From assembly GCA_018432315.1 (NCBI GenBank), contig JAHDLB010000016.1, forward strand, positions 1-64,000: a DNA stretch of 64,000 nt, given 5' to 3'. Shown in pieces: positions 42,170 through 50,665 of this stretch. The stretch comes from Anaerolineae bacterium (GTDB lineage Bacteria > Chloroflexota > Anaerolineae > Aggregatilineales > Aggregatilineaceae). A program made the translations under genes and the position numbers. The notes beneath the pieces are model-generated. The model made no database searches and was not told where the DNA came from. It worked only from the letters and a program-made list of their open reading frames with translations. Numbering within the stretch: the stretch's first letter is position 1; every line of letters starts with the position of its first letter.

Positions 42170-43018
42170 CTAAGCCATCAGTTGCTTCAAAAAGGCCAGG
42201 CCCTCGCTCGCCAGCGCGTCCTGCGTGGGGGCCAGCGGGCGCCAGATCGCCGCCGCCCGCGCGATGCTCTTGACCGCCGCGGTGAACGATTCGATCACGA
42301 CCGGGCCATCGTAGCCCACCGCTTTCAGCGCCGCGGCGACGTCGTCCCACGGCACGTGGCCGGAGCCGGGCGCGCCGCGATCGTTCTCGCACGCGTGGAA
42401 GTGCTTCAGGCGCGGCCCCACGGCGCGGATCGCCTCGCCGAGCTTGCGCTCCTCGACGTTCATGTGAAACGTGTCGAGCATGATCTGGCAGGCCGGGTGA
42501 TCGACGCGGTCGACGACCTCGATCGCCTGCGCGGCCAGGTTGATGAAACTCGTCTCGAAGCGGTTGAGCGGCTCGATGCACAGCACCGCGCCGTGATCGC
42601 CCGCATAACGGGCCAGCTCGCGCAGGTTCTCGACCAGCAGATCGGTGTCGCGGGCGCGCTCGTCGGCGGTCATCTGCCACACGCGGCCCACCGCCGAATA
42701 CAGCGGGCCGGCCACGTTCGTGCCGCCCAGGGTGTGCACCGCCTCGATGCAGTGCTTGAGGTAGTCCATGCCGCTCTTGCGGATGGCCGCGTCCGGGTGG
42801 ATCAGGTCGCGGTCGGCGCCCATCGCCGCGCAGACGCTCACGCCCAGGCCGTTGTCTTTCAGGATGTCCGCGGCGCGCCGGTAGTCGATCGCGGTCGTGT
42901 CTTCCAGCGGCACCTCGAACCACTCGGCGCCCAGCCGTGCGGCGTGCGGCGCCAGCTTCGCGATCTCCTCGGTGGTCAGGGGCGACACCCAGATCCAGGA
43001 ATTTACGCCGAACTTCAT
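42170..43018 (-). CDS. D-tagatose 3-epimerase-like TIM-barrel protein
   Basis: This 282-residue barrel starts after AGGAGAGAACTGC. The four metal ligands of ketose 3-epimerases are visible: Glu in LCIEPLNRFETS, Asp in IMLDTFHMNVEE, His in LKHFHACENDRG and Glu in VVIESFTAAV. The N-terminus MKFGVNSWIWVSPLT and the Arg in NRFET fit D-tagatose/D-psicose 3-epimerases. It probably interconverts C3 epimers of a ketose in the pathway; whether it uses a free or phosphorylated sugar is not clear. Confidence 0.87.
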   Translation of the reverse strand: MKFGVNSWIWVSPLTTEEIAKLAPHAARLGAEWFEVPLEDTTAIDYRRAADILKDNGLGVSVCAAMGADRDLIHPDAAIRKSGMDYLKHCIEAVHTLGGTNVAGPLYSAVGRVWQMTADERARDTDLLVENLRELARYAGDHGAVLCIEPLNRFETSFINLAAQAIEVVDRVDHPACQIMLDTFHMNVEERKLGEAIRAVGPRLKHFHACENDRGAPGSGHVPWDDVAAALKAVGYDGPVVIESFTAAVKSIARAAAIWRPLAPTQDALASEGLAFLKQLMA

Positions 43019-43066
43019 GCAGTTCTCTCCTTCCAAGCCAATCGCCGTCACCATCTTGGCGGCTGG

Positions 43067-44128
43067 TCACTCCCCGACGCGAACGCCGTTCAGGTCGAAG
43101 GTGTGCAGCCGTTCTTGCACGATGCTGAACGCGACCGGGTCCCCGATCTTCAGATCGGTGATGCCCGGCACAATGCTCAGCAGGATATGCTTGCCCGACC
43201 GGATGTGAATCACCGTTTCGACGCCCAGCGGCTCGGTGAGGGCGACCTCGCCCTGCAGCGCGCCGCCGGAGGTCGGGCGCACGTCTTCGGGCCGGATGCC
43301 GAGCAGGAACGTCTCCGGCAGGGTCTTGCCGGGCGGGATATCCAGCCGCACGGTGCTATCGGGGACGTGCAGCGTGCCGTTTTCGCGCGTCGCGCGCAGC
43401 AGGTTGATGCGCGGGATGCCGACCAGTTGGGCGACGAACGTCGTCGCCGGGTGGTCGTAGATGTCGTAAGGCGTGCCGATCTGGACGATGCGCCCGGCGT
43501 TGAGCACGGCGATGCGGTCGGCCATGGTCAGCGCCTCGATCTGGTCGTGCGTCACGAACAGCGTCGTGCTGCCCTCGGTTTTCTGCAGGTGCTGCAGCTC
43601 GACGCGCAGCGCTTCGCGCAGTTTGGCGTCCAGGTTCGACAGCGGCTCGTCCATCAGGTAGATGCGCGGCTGGCGGACGATGGCCCGCCCGATCGACACG
43701 CGCTGCATTTCGCCGCCGGACAGCCGGGCGGTTTTGCGATCCAGCAGGTGCGTGATGCGCAGCTTCTCCGCGACCTCGGTCACGCGGGCCTGGATCTCAT
43801 CGGGGGGCGTCTTGCGCTTGGGCGAGCGCAGCGGGAAAGCCAGGTTGTCGAAGACCGTCATGTTGGGGTACAGCGAATACTGCTGGAACACGAACGCGAT
43901 ATCCCGGTCGGCGGGCGCGAAGGTGTTGACCGGCTCCTCGTCGAACAGCACGTCGCCGCCATCCTGGCGCTCCAGCCCGGCGATGACGCGCAGCGTGGTC
44001 GTCTTGCCGGCGCCGGTGTGGCCGAGCAGCACGAAAAACTCGCCGTCCCTGATGTCGAACGACACATCATCCAGCGCGGTGACATCCTTGAAGCGCTTGG
44101 TGATATGGCGCAGCGTTACGTTGCTCAT
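43067..44128 (-). CDS. ABC transporter ATPase B of the sugar locus (TOBE domain)
   Basis: The protein has 353 residues. It has Walker A GHTGAGKTTTLR, Q-loop FVFQQYSLYPNM, signature LSGGEMQRVSIGRA, Walker B IYLMDEPLSNLD and the H-loop FVTHDQIEA. A C-terminal MalK-type OB/TOBE domain (from about residue 235; FLLGIRPEDVRP) follows. The gene overlaps the ATPase A gene by 4 bases (ATGA). It powers uptake by the neighbouring permeases. Presence of two different ATPases suggests a heterodimer, as in glycerol GlpST-type systems. Confidence 0.93.
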   Translation of the reverse strand: MSNVTLRHITKRFKDVTALDDVSFDIRDGEFFVLLGHTGAGKTTTLRVIAGLERQDGGDVLFDEEPVNTFAPADRDIAFVFQQYSLYPNMTVFDNLAFPLRSPKRKTPPDEIQARVTEVAEKLRITHLLDRKTARLSGGEMQRVSIGRAIVRQPRIYLMDEPLSNLDAKLREALRVELQHLQKTEGSTTLFVTHDQIEALTMADRIAVLNAGRIVQIGTPYDIYDHPATTFVAQLVGIPRINLLRATRENGTLHVPDSTVRLDIPPGKTLPETFLLGIRPEDVRPTSGGALQGEVALTEPLGVETVIHIRSGKHILLSIVPGITDLKIGDPVAFSIVQERLHTFDLNGVRVGE

Positions 44129-45219
44129 GCGCGCACCTCCGGAATGATGGCCGCCTCGGTTGCGGGATCGAAGAACCGCACCATTGCCGGGTCGAGGTCG
44201 AAGCGAACCGGCGTGTTGATCGCGTACTTGGCTTCGCGCGTGGTCCGCGCGTGGATGATCGTGTTGTTGCCCAGCTCCAGGTGCAGCATGGTATAGCCGC
44301 CGTGCAGGTCGGTGGCGTAGACCGTGGCCGGGATCGCGCTGTCCACGCCGACGGTCGCCGCTTCGGGCCGGAAGCCCAGGATCAGGTCGCCGTCGCCGCG
44401 GGTGGCCGCGTCCAGGCTGGGAGCCCAGGCGTCCGGCACTTTGTAGGTCGCGCCCTCGGCCAGGTGCAGCACGCCCCGCACGTAGCGGCCCGGCACCAGG
44501 TTCATGCCGGGGCTGCCGATGAACCGCGCCACGAACAGGTTCGCCGGGTCGTGATACACCTCGGCGGGCGTGCCCACCTGCTGCACGTCGGCGTCGGACA
44601 TCACGACGATCCGGTCGCCCATCGCCATCGCCTCGATCTGGTCGTGCGTGACGTAGACCGTGGTCGCGTGCTGGTCGATGTGCAGGCGCTTGATCTCGGC
44701 GCGCATCGTCTCGCGGAAGTCGGCGTCCAGCGCGCCGAGCGGCTCGTCCATCAAGAAGGCCGCCGGGTGCCGGACCAGCGCCCGCGCCAGCGCCACGCGC
44801 TGTTGGTCGCCGCCGCTGAGCGCGCCGGGCCGGACGTCGAGCACGTGCTCCATGCGCAGCAGGCGCGACACGTCCTCGACGCGCTGGCGGACCACCTCGC
44901 GCCTCTCGCCCTGCGCTTGCAGCGGAAAGGCGATGTTCTCGCGGGCGGTCATGTGCGAATAGAGCGCGAAGAACTGGAAGACGAAGGCGATGTCGCGGTC
45001 GCTGGGGCGCTCCCAGGTGACGTCGCGCCCGTTCAGCAGAATCTGGCCGCCCGTCACGGCTTCCAGGCCGGAGATCATGCGCAGCGTGGTCGTCTTGCCG
45101 CATCCCGACGGGCCGAGCAGCACCACGAACTCGCCATCGCGAACCGTCAGGTTCATCGGCTTGACGGCGTGCACGTCGCCGAATTTCTTCTCTACGTTGA
45201 TCAGTTCGATTGTCGCCAT
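44125..45219 (-). CDS. ABC transporter ATPase A of the sugar locus (TOBE domain)
   Basis: This 364-residue ATPase shares the CUT1/MalK layout: Walker A GPSGCGKTTTLR, FVFQFFALYSHM, signature LSGGDQQRVALARA, Walker B AFLMDEPLGALD, H-loop YVTHDQIEAMAMG. The C-terminal OB/TOBE region starts near residue 240 (LILGFRPEAATV). The Q-loop has a Phe where Gln-Gln is more usual (FVFQFF). It is the first of two overlapping ATPase genes, 63 bases after the permease stop. Both nucleotide sites look complete. Confidence 0.93.
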   Translation of the reverse strand: MATIELINVEKKFGDVHAVKPMNLTVRDGEFVVLLGPSGCGKTTTLRMISGLEAVTGGQILLNGRDVTWERPSDRDIAFVFQFFALYSHMTARENIAFPLQAQGERREVVRQRVEDVSRLLRMEHVLDVRPGALSGGDQQRVALARALVRHPAAFLMDEPLGALDADFRETMRAEIKRLHIDQHATTVYVTHDQIEAMAMGDRIVVMSDADVQQVGTPAEVYHDPANLFVARFIGSPGMNLVPGRYVRGVLHLAEGATYKVPDAWAPSLDAATRGDGDLILGFRPEAATVGVDSAIPATVYATDLHGGYTMLHLELGNNTIIHARTTREAKYAINTPVRFDLDPAMVRFFDPATEAAIIPEVRA

Positions 45220-45282
45220 AACTTCATCCGGTTAGCGGGCTACAAAAGCCGGTTAAAAACGCGTGTCATCCAGGGCCGATCC

Positions 45283-46605
45283 TCATCCCTGCCGGATGGC
45301 GCCAAACGTGACGCCCCGCAGCAGGTATTTGCGCAGCGCAAACGTCACGATCACAACCGGGATCAGGAAGAACAGCGACCCCGCCGCAATCGCCGCCCAT
45401 TCCACCACCCCGGAGCCGATCATCGACGGGATGTGGGGCGGGGCGGTGCGGGCCTTGTCCGTCGTGAGCATCAGCGCAAACGCGTACTCGTTCCAGGCGA
45501 AGATGAAGCAGAAGACCGTCGTCGCCGCGATGCCCGTCACCGCCTCGGGCATCACGATGCGCCGGAACGCCTGCAGCCGGGTATAGCCATCGACCAGCGC
45601 CGCCTCCTCGTACTCTTTGGGGATCTCGTCGATGAACCCCTTGAGCAGCCAGACCGAGAACGAGAGGTTGAACGCCGTGTAGAGCGCGATCAGCCCGAGG
45701 TGCGTGTCGTACAGCCCCAGCTCCCGGTACATCAGGAAGATCGGGATCGTGACCACCACCGGCGGCAGCATGCGCGTGCTGAGGATGAAAAACAGCAGGT
45801 CCCCCTCGCCCGGCACGCGAAAGCGGCTGAACGCATAGGCCGCCAGCAGGCCCATCGACACCGAGAGCACGGTCGACGTGCCGGCGATGATCAGCGAGTT
45901 GCGCAGGCGCTTGACGTAGTCGCTCTGGCCGATGATGGCCTTGCCGCTCTTGAGCATGATCCGGTCCGCCCAGTTGAGGTCGTCCCTGGCTTCGTATTCG
46001 GCGATCTGGGCCGAATCGAGGTTGCGGCGCTTGGTCATCAGCGTGACGATGCCTTCCAGCGTGGGATCGAAGACGACCTTGGGCGGCGAGGCGACCGCGT
46101 CCGGGTACGATTTGAACGCCGTCATCGCCATCCAGATCACCGGGATGAGCGTCAGCCCGGCCAGCATGATCACCACACTGGCCCGCAGCGCCTGGACGGA
46201 CTGCCAGCCCGGATCGACTTTGTCCACGCGGGCCGAATAGGTGACCGGCGCGCGCGGCCCGCCCGCCGCCTCGACTGCGCGCGGCCCGGCGCCCCCGGAC
46301 TCCGGCACGAAGCGCCGCACGAAGGCCAGCAGCGCCAGGATGATCGCCGCGCTCACGACGATCGAGACGAGAATGCTCGCCAGCGGGTCGTCGAGCAGAT
46401 CGGCGAGCGGTTGCAGCGCCGCCAGCAGCAGCGTGAAGGCGATCCCGCTGAGCGCTCCCACCGCCGCGCCGACCACGATGCCGATCAGCGGGTGATGGCC
46501 TTTGTGGCGGAAAACGACCGGCGCGGCGGTGCTCCCCACCAGCACCCAAAAGATGAAGAAATAGACAACCCAGAAGTCCGGCAGCGGAATGTCGATCCCA
46601 AACAT
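45283..46605 (-). CDS. ABC sugar permease, MalG-type, with N-terminal membrane extension
   Basis: The protein has 440 residues, about 150 more than the usual 280-300. The C-terminal part is a normal CUT1 permease with the EAA loop EYEEAALVDGYTRLQAFRRI and TM segments around it. An extra N-terminal block (about 1-115) holds three membrane segments (VVYFFIFWVLVGSTAAPVVF, LIGIVVGAAVGALSGIAFTLLL, LASILVSIVVSAAIILALLAF). A hydrophilic insert (about 185-235) lies in the first periplasmic loop. The extension may be a fused small subunit. The neighbour gene (MalF type) ends 3 bases upstream. Confidence 0.9.
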   Translation of the reverse strand: MFGIDIPLPDFWVVYFFIFWVLVGSTAAPVVFRHKGHHPLIGIVVGAAVGALSGIAFTLLLAALQPLADLLDDPLASILVSIVVSAAIILALLAFVRRFVPESGGAGPRAVEAAGGPRAPVTYSARVDKVDPGWQSVQALRASVVIMLAGLTLIPVIWMAMTAFKSYPDAVASPPKVVFDPTLEGIVTLMTKRRNLDSAQIAEYEARDDLNWADRIMLKSGKAIIGQSDYVKRLRNSLIIAGTSTVLSVSMGLLAAYAFSRFRVPGEGDLLFFILSTRMLPPVVVTIPIFLMYRELGLYDTHLGLIALYTAFNLSFSVWLLKGFIDEIPKEYEEAALVDGYTRLQAFRRIVMPEAVTGIAATTVFCFIFAWNEYAFALMLTTDKARTAPPHIPSMIGSGVVEWAAIAAGSLFFLIPVVIVTFALRKYLLRGVTFGAIRQG

Positions 46606-46608
46606 TGT

Positions 46609-47556
46609 CTATCCCTCCCTCGCCCGGTTGAGCGCGCGGATGTACAGGTTGCTGATAGCGATGATGATGATCAGCACGATGTAGGCCAGCGCGCTCGATT
46701 CCCCGGTGCGGAACTTGCCCAGGAACGCCTCGCTGTACAGCCGCACCGCCACCGTCTCGGTCGTGTCACCCGGCCCGCCGCCCGTCAGCCCCATCACCAC
46801 GTCGAACGCTTTGAACGCCTCGATCGTGCGGAACAATACCGCGATCAGCAGCAGCGGCATCACCTGGGGCAGCGTGATGCGCCGGAACTGGAACCACGCG
46901 CTGGCCCGGTCGATGGCCGCCGCTTCGTACAGGTAGTCAGGGATCGCGCTCAAACCGGACAGGCACAGCAGCATCACGAACGGGCTCCACATCCACACGT
47001 CCACGATCACGATCGACCACAGGCCGAGCGTCGGATCGGACAGCCACTCGGCGCCCCCCCTGGGGTTGGTGTAAATCAGGTAGTTGAAGAAGCCCTTCGA
47101 AGGGTCGAAGATCAGCTTCCAGAACAGGCCCACCACCACCGGGGAGAGCATCATGGGAATCAGGATCAGCGTCGTGATCAGCCCGCTCCCCCTGAATTTC
47201 TCGCGCAGCAGCATCGCCAGCCCAAAGCCGAGGATGAGCTGCAGCCCGACCGACAGCAGCGCATAGCGCCCCGTGACAGTGAAGTTGTGCCAGTAGCGCT
47301 GGCGCTCGCTGGTGAGGATCTTCTCGTAGTTGTCCAGGGCGACCCACTTGGGCGGCTCGCTGCCGATGACCGAGTAATCGTTGAAGCTCAGGTACAGGCT
47401 GTAAAACAGGGGGAAGATGTTCATCACGACCAGCAGCACGATCGTCGGCGTGATGAACAGCCAGGCAATCGCGCGGTCGCTGGTCTGCCGCCGCTGGCGC
47501 GGGGGGGCAGCCGCGGCGGATTGGGGAGATAGCGCTTGAGCGTTCGCTTGAGACAT
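46609..47556 (-). CDS. ABC sugar permease, MalF-type
   Basis: This 315-residue permease has six membrane segments and the EAA-type loop IPDYLYEAAAIDRASAWFQF near residue 220. The N-terminus is a short cytoplasmic tail followed by IAWLFITPTIVLLVVMNIFPLFYSLYLSF-type first segment. It pairs with the MalG-type permease, 3 bases downstream, to form the channel of a CUT1 importer. It starts 78 bases after the solute-binding protein gene. Confidence 0.93.
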   Translation of the reverse strand: MSQANAQALSPQSAAAAPPRQRRQTSDRAIAWLFITPTIVLLVVMNIFPLFYSLYLSFNDYSVIGSEPPKWVALDNYEKILTSERQRYWHNFTVTGRYALLSVGLQLILGFGLAMLLREKFRGSGLITTLILIPMMLSPVVVGLFWKLIFDPSKGFFNYLIYTNPRGGAEWLSDPTLGLWSIVIVDVWMWSPFVMLLCLSGLSAIPDYLYEAAAIDRASAWFQFRRITLPQVMPLLLIAVLFRTIEAFKAFDVVMGLTGGGPGDTTETVAVRLYSEAFLGKFRTGESSALAYIVLIIIIAISNLYIRALNRAREG

Positions 47557-47634
47557 ACGCCTACCTCTACAGAGTGAGGGCGGGGAGGCGGCTGGTTGCG
47601 CCGCCGCCCCACCGTATTGCAGACGAGCGTGACG

Positions 47635-48984
47635 CTACTCTTCCAGGACTCCGGCTTCCACCAGAATCTCGTGTTGTTCGATTGCCATATTGTCGAGGGC
47701 TTCCTTCGCGGTCCCGACGTTGCCCACCACGTAGCCGTTGATATAGCGCTGCGCGGGTTCCAGCAGCTCGCCGTAAGCCGGGATGTTCCAGAAGTCCTTG
47801 ACGAAGGTCATCGAGTCGGCGAAGGCCGCGTTGTACGGTGTGTTGGTCAGGAATTCCTCGGACTCCAGCACCGCGATGTTGCAGGTGTAGCCGCCGACGT
47901 CGGCCCACTGCTGCTGAACCTCATCCGAGGCGAACCACTTGATGAAGTCCAGCGAAGCCTGCTTGCGCTCGTCGCTGATGTAGTTGAGCACGCTCATGCC
48001 CTGGCCGCCCAGCGCCGTGTAGCGGTCACCATAGGGGCCAGCCGGCCCGGCGAAGTAGCCGGTCACGTCCGCGTAGGGGTTCACTTCCGGGTTGAGCAGG
48101 TCGGGCAGGAAGGCGAAGTAGTTCATGATCATGGTCGCCTGGCCGTTGACGAACACGGAGTTCATCTCGGTGTAGAAGGCGTTGTTGGTGCCGGGCGGGG
48201 CGAACCCGTACAGCTCCTTGTAGAACTCCAGCGCCTCGACGGCCTCCTCGGAGTTCACCACGCCGATCACCTGGTTGCCCTCGCCCCACCAGTCCACGCC
48301 CCAACTGAACATGACGTTCTCATAGCCCATGATCATCCCGTCGTAGTCCTTCTGGGTGTAGACACCGACGCCGTACACGTTCTCGTCGGGACGATAGAAG
48401 AACTCGGCGATGTCACGGAGCTGGTCCCATGTTTCGGGGACGGCCAGCGGATAGCCATATTCGGCTTCGAACGCGGCCATTTCTTCGGGGTCTTCCAGGC
48501 GGTCCTTGCGGTACGCCCAGCCCACCGCGTCACCTTCGGTCGGGTACGCCCAATAGCGGCCCGAGCCCGCTGGGAACTCGCCGTAGAACTGGAGGGTGGC
48601 GGGAGTGACCGTTTCGTGGATGCCATTCTCGACCATGAAGTCGGTCAGCTCCAAGTAGTGGCCCTGCTCCGCGCCCTGGCCCAGCCACTGGCTGTCGCCC
48701 ACCACCATATCGTAGGCATCGCCCTTGGCGGCCCACTCGGCGGCCATCACGTCATAGAAGCTGCCCCACGGCTCCTGCACGACGTTGACTTTGATGCCGG
48801 TTTCGGCTTCGTAGCGGTTGCCGATCTCCTGCAGGTAGTCGGCGGGCGGCCACTGGGCCCAGAAGATGGTCAGCTCCGTCACCTGGGCTTTGGGCGCGGC
48901 TGTCACGCCGCCGGCGCCGATTGCCAGGGTGAGGATCATTGCGACCAGGATGAAAACGCTCCCTGATTTTTTCAACATGTCCAC
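47635..48984 (-). CDS. extracellular sugar-binding protein of the ABC importer
   Basis: This 449-residue family 1 solute-binding protein has a signal peptide (GSVFILVAMILTLAIGAGGV) and no lipobox Cys, unlike the lipoproteins of this window, so it may be released or held by another means. The mature protein begins LTIFWAQWPPADYLQEIGNRYEAETG and contains aromatic residues typical of sugar pockets (YPTEGDAVGWAYRKD, FYRPDENVYGVGVYTQ). The ATG follows AAGGAGGACGTGGAC. The sugar is not deducible; context suggests a pentose, hexose or glycoside. Confidence 0.92.
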   Translation of the reverse strand: MDMLKKSGSVFILVAMILTLAIGAGGVTAAPKAQVTELTIFWAQWPPADYLQEIGNRYEAETGIKVNVVQEPWGSFYDVMAAEWAAKGDAYDMVVGDSQWLGQGAEQGHYLELTDFMVENGIHETVTPATLQFYGEFPAGSGRYWAYPTEGDAVGWAYRKDRLEDPEEMAAFEAEYGYPLAVPETWDQLRDIAEFFYRPDENVYGVGVYTQKDYDGMIMGYENVMFSWGVDWWGEGNQVIGVVNSEEAVEALEFYKELYGFAPPGTNNAFYTEMNSVFVNGQATMIMNYFAFLPDLLNPEVNPYADVTGYFAGPAGPYGDRYTALGGQGMSVLNYISDERKQASLDFIKWFASDEVQQQWADVGGYTCNIAVLESEEFLTNTPYNAAFADSMTFVKDFWNIPAYGELLEPAQRYINGYVVGNVGTAKEALDNMAIEQHEILVEAGVLEE

Positions 48985-48995
48985 GTCCTCCTTGT

Positions 48996-49007
48996 ATTTT
49001 CGAAAAT
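48996..49007. promoter_or_regulatory. 12-bp palindrome upstream of the sugar-binding protein gene
   Basis: ATTTTCGAAAAT is a perfect palindrome 12 bases before the ATG and next to the ribosome site. It may be an operator that blocks the operon, though its sequence differs from the palindrome upstream of the ROK gene. Confidence 0.4.
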
Positions 49008-49137
49008 CTCGTTAGGGTGTGATGGTCTTCTGTTGGAACTATCCGCCTTCGTATAGCGTTCCTCCTTTCCGAAGGAATACCGGCAATGTGGGACCGGTTC
49101 CCAGAACGTGCCAGATCGCCCCGCGTGCGGCGGCGGG

Positions 49138-50379
49138 CTAGCGGTTCCCTGGTTGGGACAGGATCGTCTGGTAGAGCATCGCTACCCCCCCCATGACACA
49201 GGCGTCGGAGCCTTGCTGTGCCAGAATGACCCCGGTCACCTCCAGGCTCCATTTCAGCGCGCGAGCGGCCAGCTCGCGCCGGATGATCGGCAGCAGGAAC
49301 TCACCCGCCAGGCTCATGATCCCGCCGAACACGACCAGGTCGGGATTGAACGCATTGACCAGCGAGGCCACGCCCACCCCTAACGAGCGGCCCACCCGGT
49401 TGAGCGCGTCCCGCGCCACGCGATCGTTGCGGCGGGCGGCGTCGACCACCAGCGGGACGGTCAGCCGGCTGAGGTTGCCGCCGGTCGCCTCGGTGAGCAG
49501 GGTGGCCTTGCCGCGCTCGATGGCGGCGTGAATGAGCCGGAACAGCGCCGGCTGGGTGACCTGCGTTTCCCAACAGCCGCGATTGCCACAGTTGCACAAC
49601 TCGCCGTTGGGGTCCATCGTCATGTGGCCGAACTCGCTGGCGAAGCCGGCGGTGCCCTCGAAGATCGCGCCGTCCAGCACCACCGCGCCGCCCAGGCCCA
49701 CCCCCGCGCTGATGTACAGCACTTCCCGGTAGCCTTTGGCCGCGCCAAAAAAATATTCGCCGAGAGCGGCCATGTTGGCCTCGTTCTCGACGAATACCGG
49801 GACGTGTGGGAAGGCGGCGCCCAGGATGTCGCGCAGGGCGACGTTTTCCCATTTCAGGTTGGGGGCAAACAACAGCGTGCCGGTGGCGCGGTCCACCAGG
49901 CCGGGCGCGCCAACCGCCAATCCCAGCAGCGGCCCGCGGTTGGCGTACGTCCGCTGGCCGGCTTCGACGGCTTCGATCAAAAGAGCCAACATGCGGTCGA
50001 TAATCGCGTGTTGGCTCGTCAGGTCGCGGGTGTCTTCGTGGTATCTCCACACGACGTCCGCCCCGAAGTTGGCACAGATGATCGAGAGGAAATCCACCCC
50101 CAGCTCGCAGCTCACGATGTAACCGGCCTGGGGGTTGATCTCCAGCAGCATGGACGGGCGGCCCACGCCGCTGCTGCTCAGCCCTACCTCGCGCACGAAC
50201 TGCCGGTCGATCAACTCCTGCACGAGGCTCGAAACCGTCGACTTGTTCAGGCCGGTGACTTCGGCCAGGGACGCCCGCGACAGGGCCGAATTGCTCAGCA
50301 GGTGGTTCATGATCAGCGAGAGGTTGATCTCGCGGACCAGGGCCTGGTCGCCGGTGCGGAAGGCGGTGCGTAACGGCAT
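49138..50379 (-). CDS. ROK-family transcriptional regulator (NagC/XylR type)
   Basis: The protein has 413 residues. An N-terminal winged helix (about 15-80; LSRASLAEVTGLNKSTVSSL) binds DNA. The ROK domain follows with the ATP/sugar fold: LLGLAVGAPGLVDRATGTL, sugar-contact VFVENEANMAALGEYFF, the zinc motif CNCGNRGCWE, and a second lobe LGVGVASLVNAFNPDLVVFGG. It probably senses the sugar handled by the downstream operon and represses it. It has a good promoter (50484-50513) with an overlapping inverted repeat. The downstream gap to the binding-protein gene is 153 bases. Confidence 0.93.
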   Translation of the reverse strand: MPLRTAFRTGDQALVREINLSLIMNHLLSNSALSRASLAEVTGLNKSTVSSLVQELIDRQFVREVGLSSSGVGRPSMLLEINPQAGYIVSCELGVDFLSIICANFGADVVWRYHEDTRDLTSQHAIIDRMLALLIEAVEAGQRTYANRGPLLGLAVGAPGLVDRATGTLLFAPNLKWENVALRDILGAAFPHVPVFVENEANMAALGEYFFGAAKGYREVLYISAGVGLGGAVVLDGAIFEGTAGFASEFGHMTMDPNGELCNCGNRGCWETQVTQPALFRLIHAAIERGKATLLTEATGGNLSRLTVPLVVDAARRNDRVARDALNRVGRSLGVGVASLVNAFNPDLVVFGGIMSLAGEFLLPIIRRELAARALKWSLEVTGVILAQQGSDACVMGGVAMLYQTILSQPGNR

Positions 50380-50454
50380 TTGCGTCAGCGCCTCTATAAA
50401 TGGAATCTATATAAAATTACTAATTGAAAAATTAAGGTCGATGGACGCACAAAC

Positions 50455-50479
50455 TTCGTTGGTTGCCGCAACCAACTAA
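50455..50479. promoter_or_regulatory. operator-like inverted repeat upstream of the ROK gene
   Basis: GTTGGTTG and CAACCAAC are perfect 8-bp arms around CCG (50458-50476), with partly matching TT/AA ends. It lies just downstream of the -10 and over the expected start of transcription, the right place for autorepression. The form resembles ROK operators (TTnGTT...AACnAA style). Confidence 0.6.
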
Positions 50480-50483
50480 TCGT

Positions 50484-50513
50484 ATTGTAGAGCGAATCGC
50501 TTTCGCGAGTCAA
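50484..50513 (-). promoter_or_regulatory. sigma70 promoter of the ROK regulator gene
   Basis: On the minus strand TTGACT (50508-50513) and TACAAT (50484-50489) are 18 bases apart; each matches the consensus at 5 of 6 positions. The untranslated leader is about 100 bases and AT-rich. Confidence 0.7.
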
Positions 50514-50665
50514 GCAAGTCGCAGATTCGGTGATCCGAACTGACGAAAGATGCTTACGTTTCGTAAGTGAATAATATCACAACGACAAAAATCCCTGGTG
50601 GGCTGACGCACGCAGGGATCGATCTCTGTAGGTGTGGGACAAATGAGGTTGGCGGCGGCTGCCGG

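Noticed and set aside
42074-44296. 740-codon plus-strand frame across the epimerase and ATPase genes
   Set aside because: Antisense shadow of two well-defined genes.
44251-47532. 1093-codon plus-strand frame across the ABC transporter genes
   Set aside because: Mirror of the ATPase and permease genes; the product is Arg/His/Gln-rich with no domain, and the opposite strand carries complete Walker and EAA motifs.
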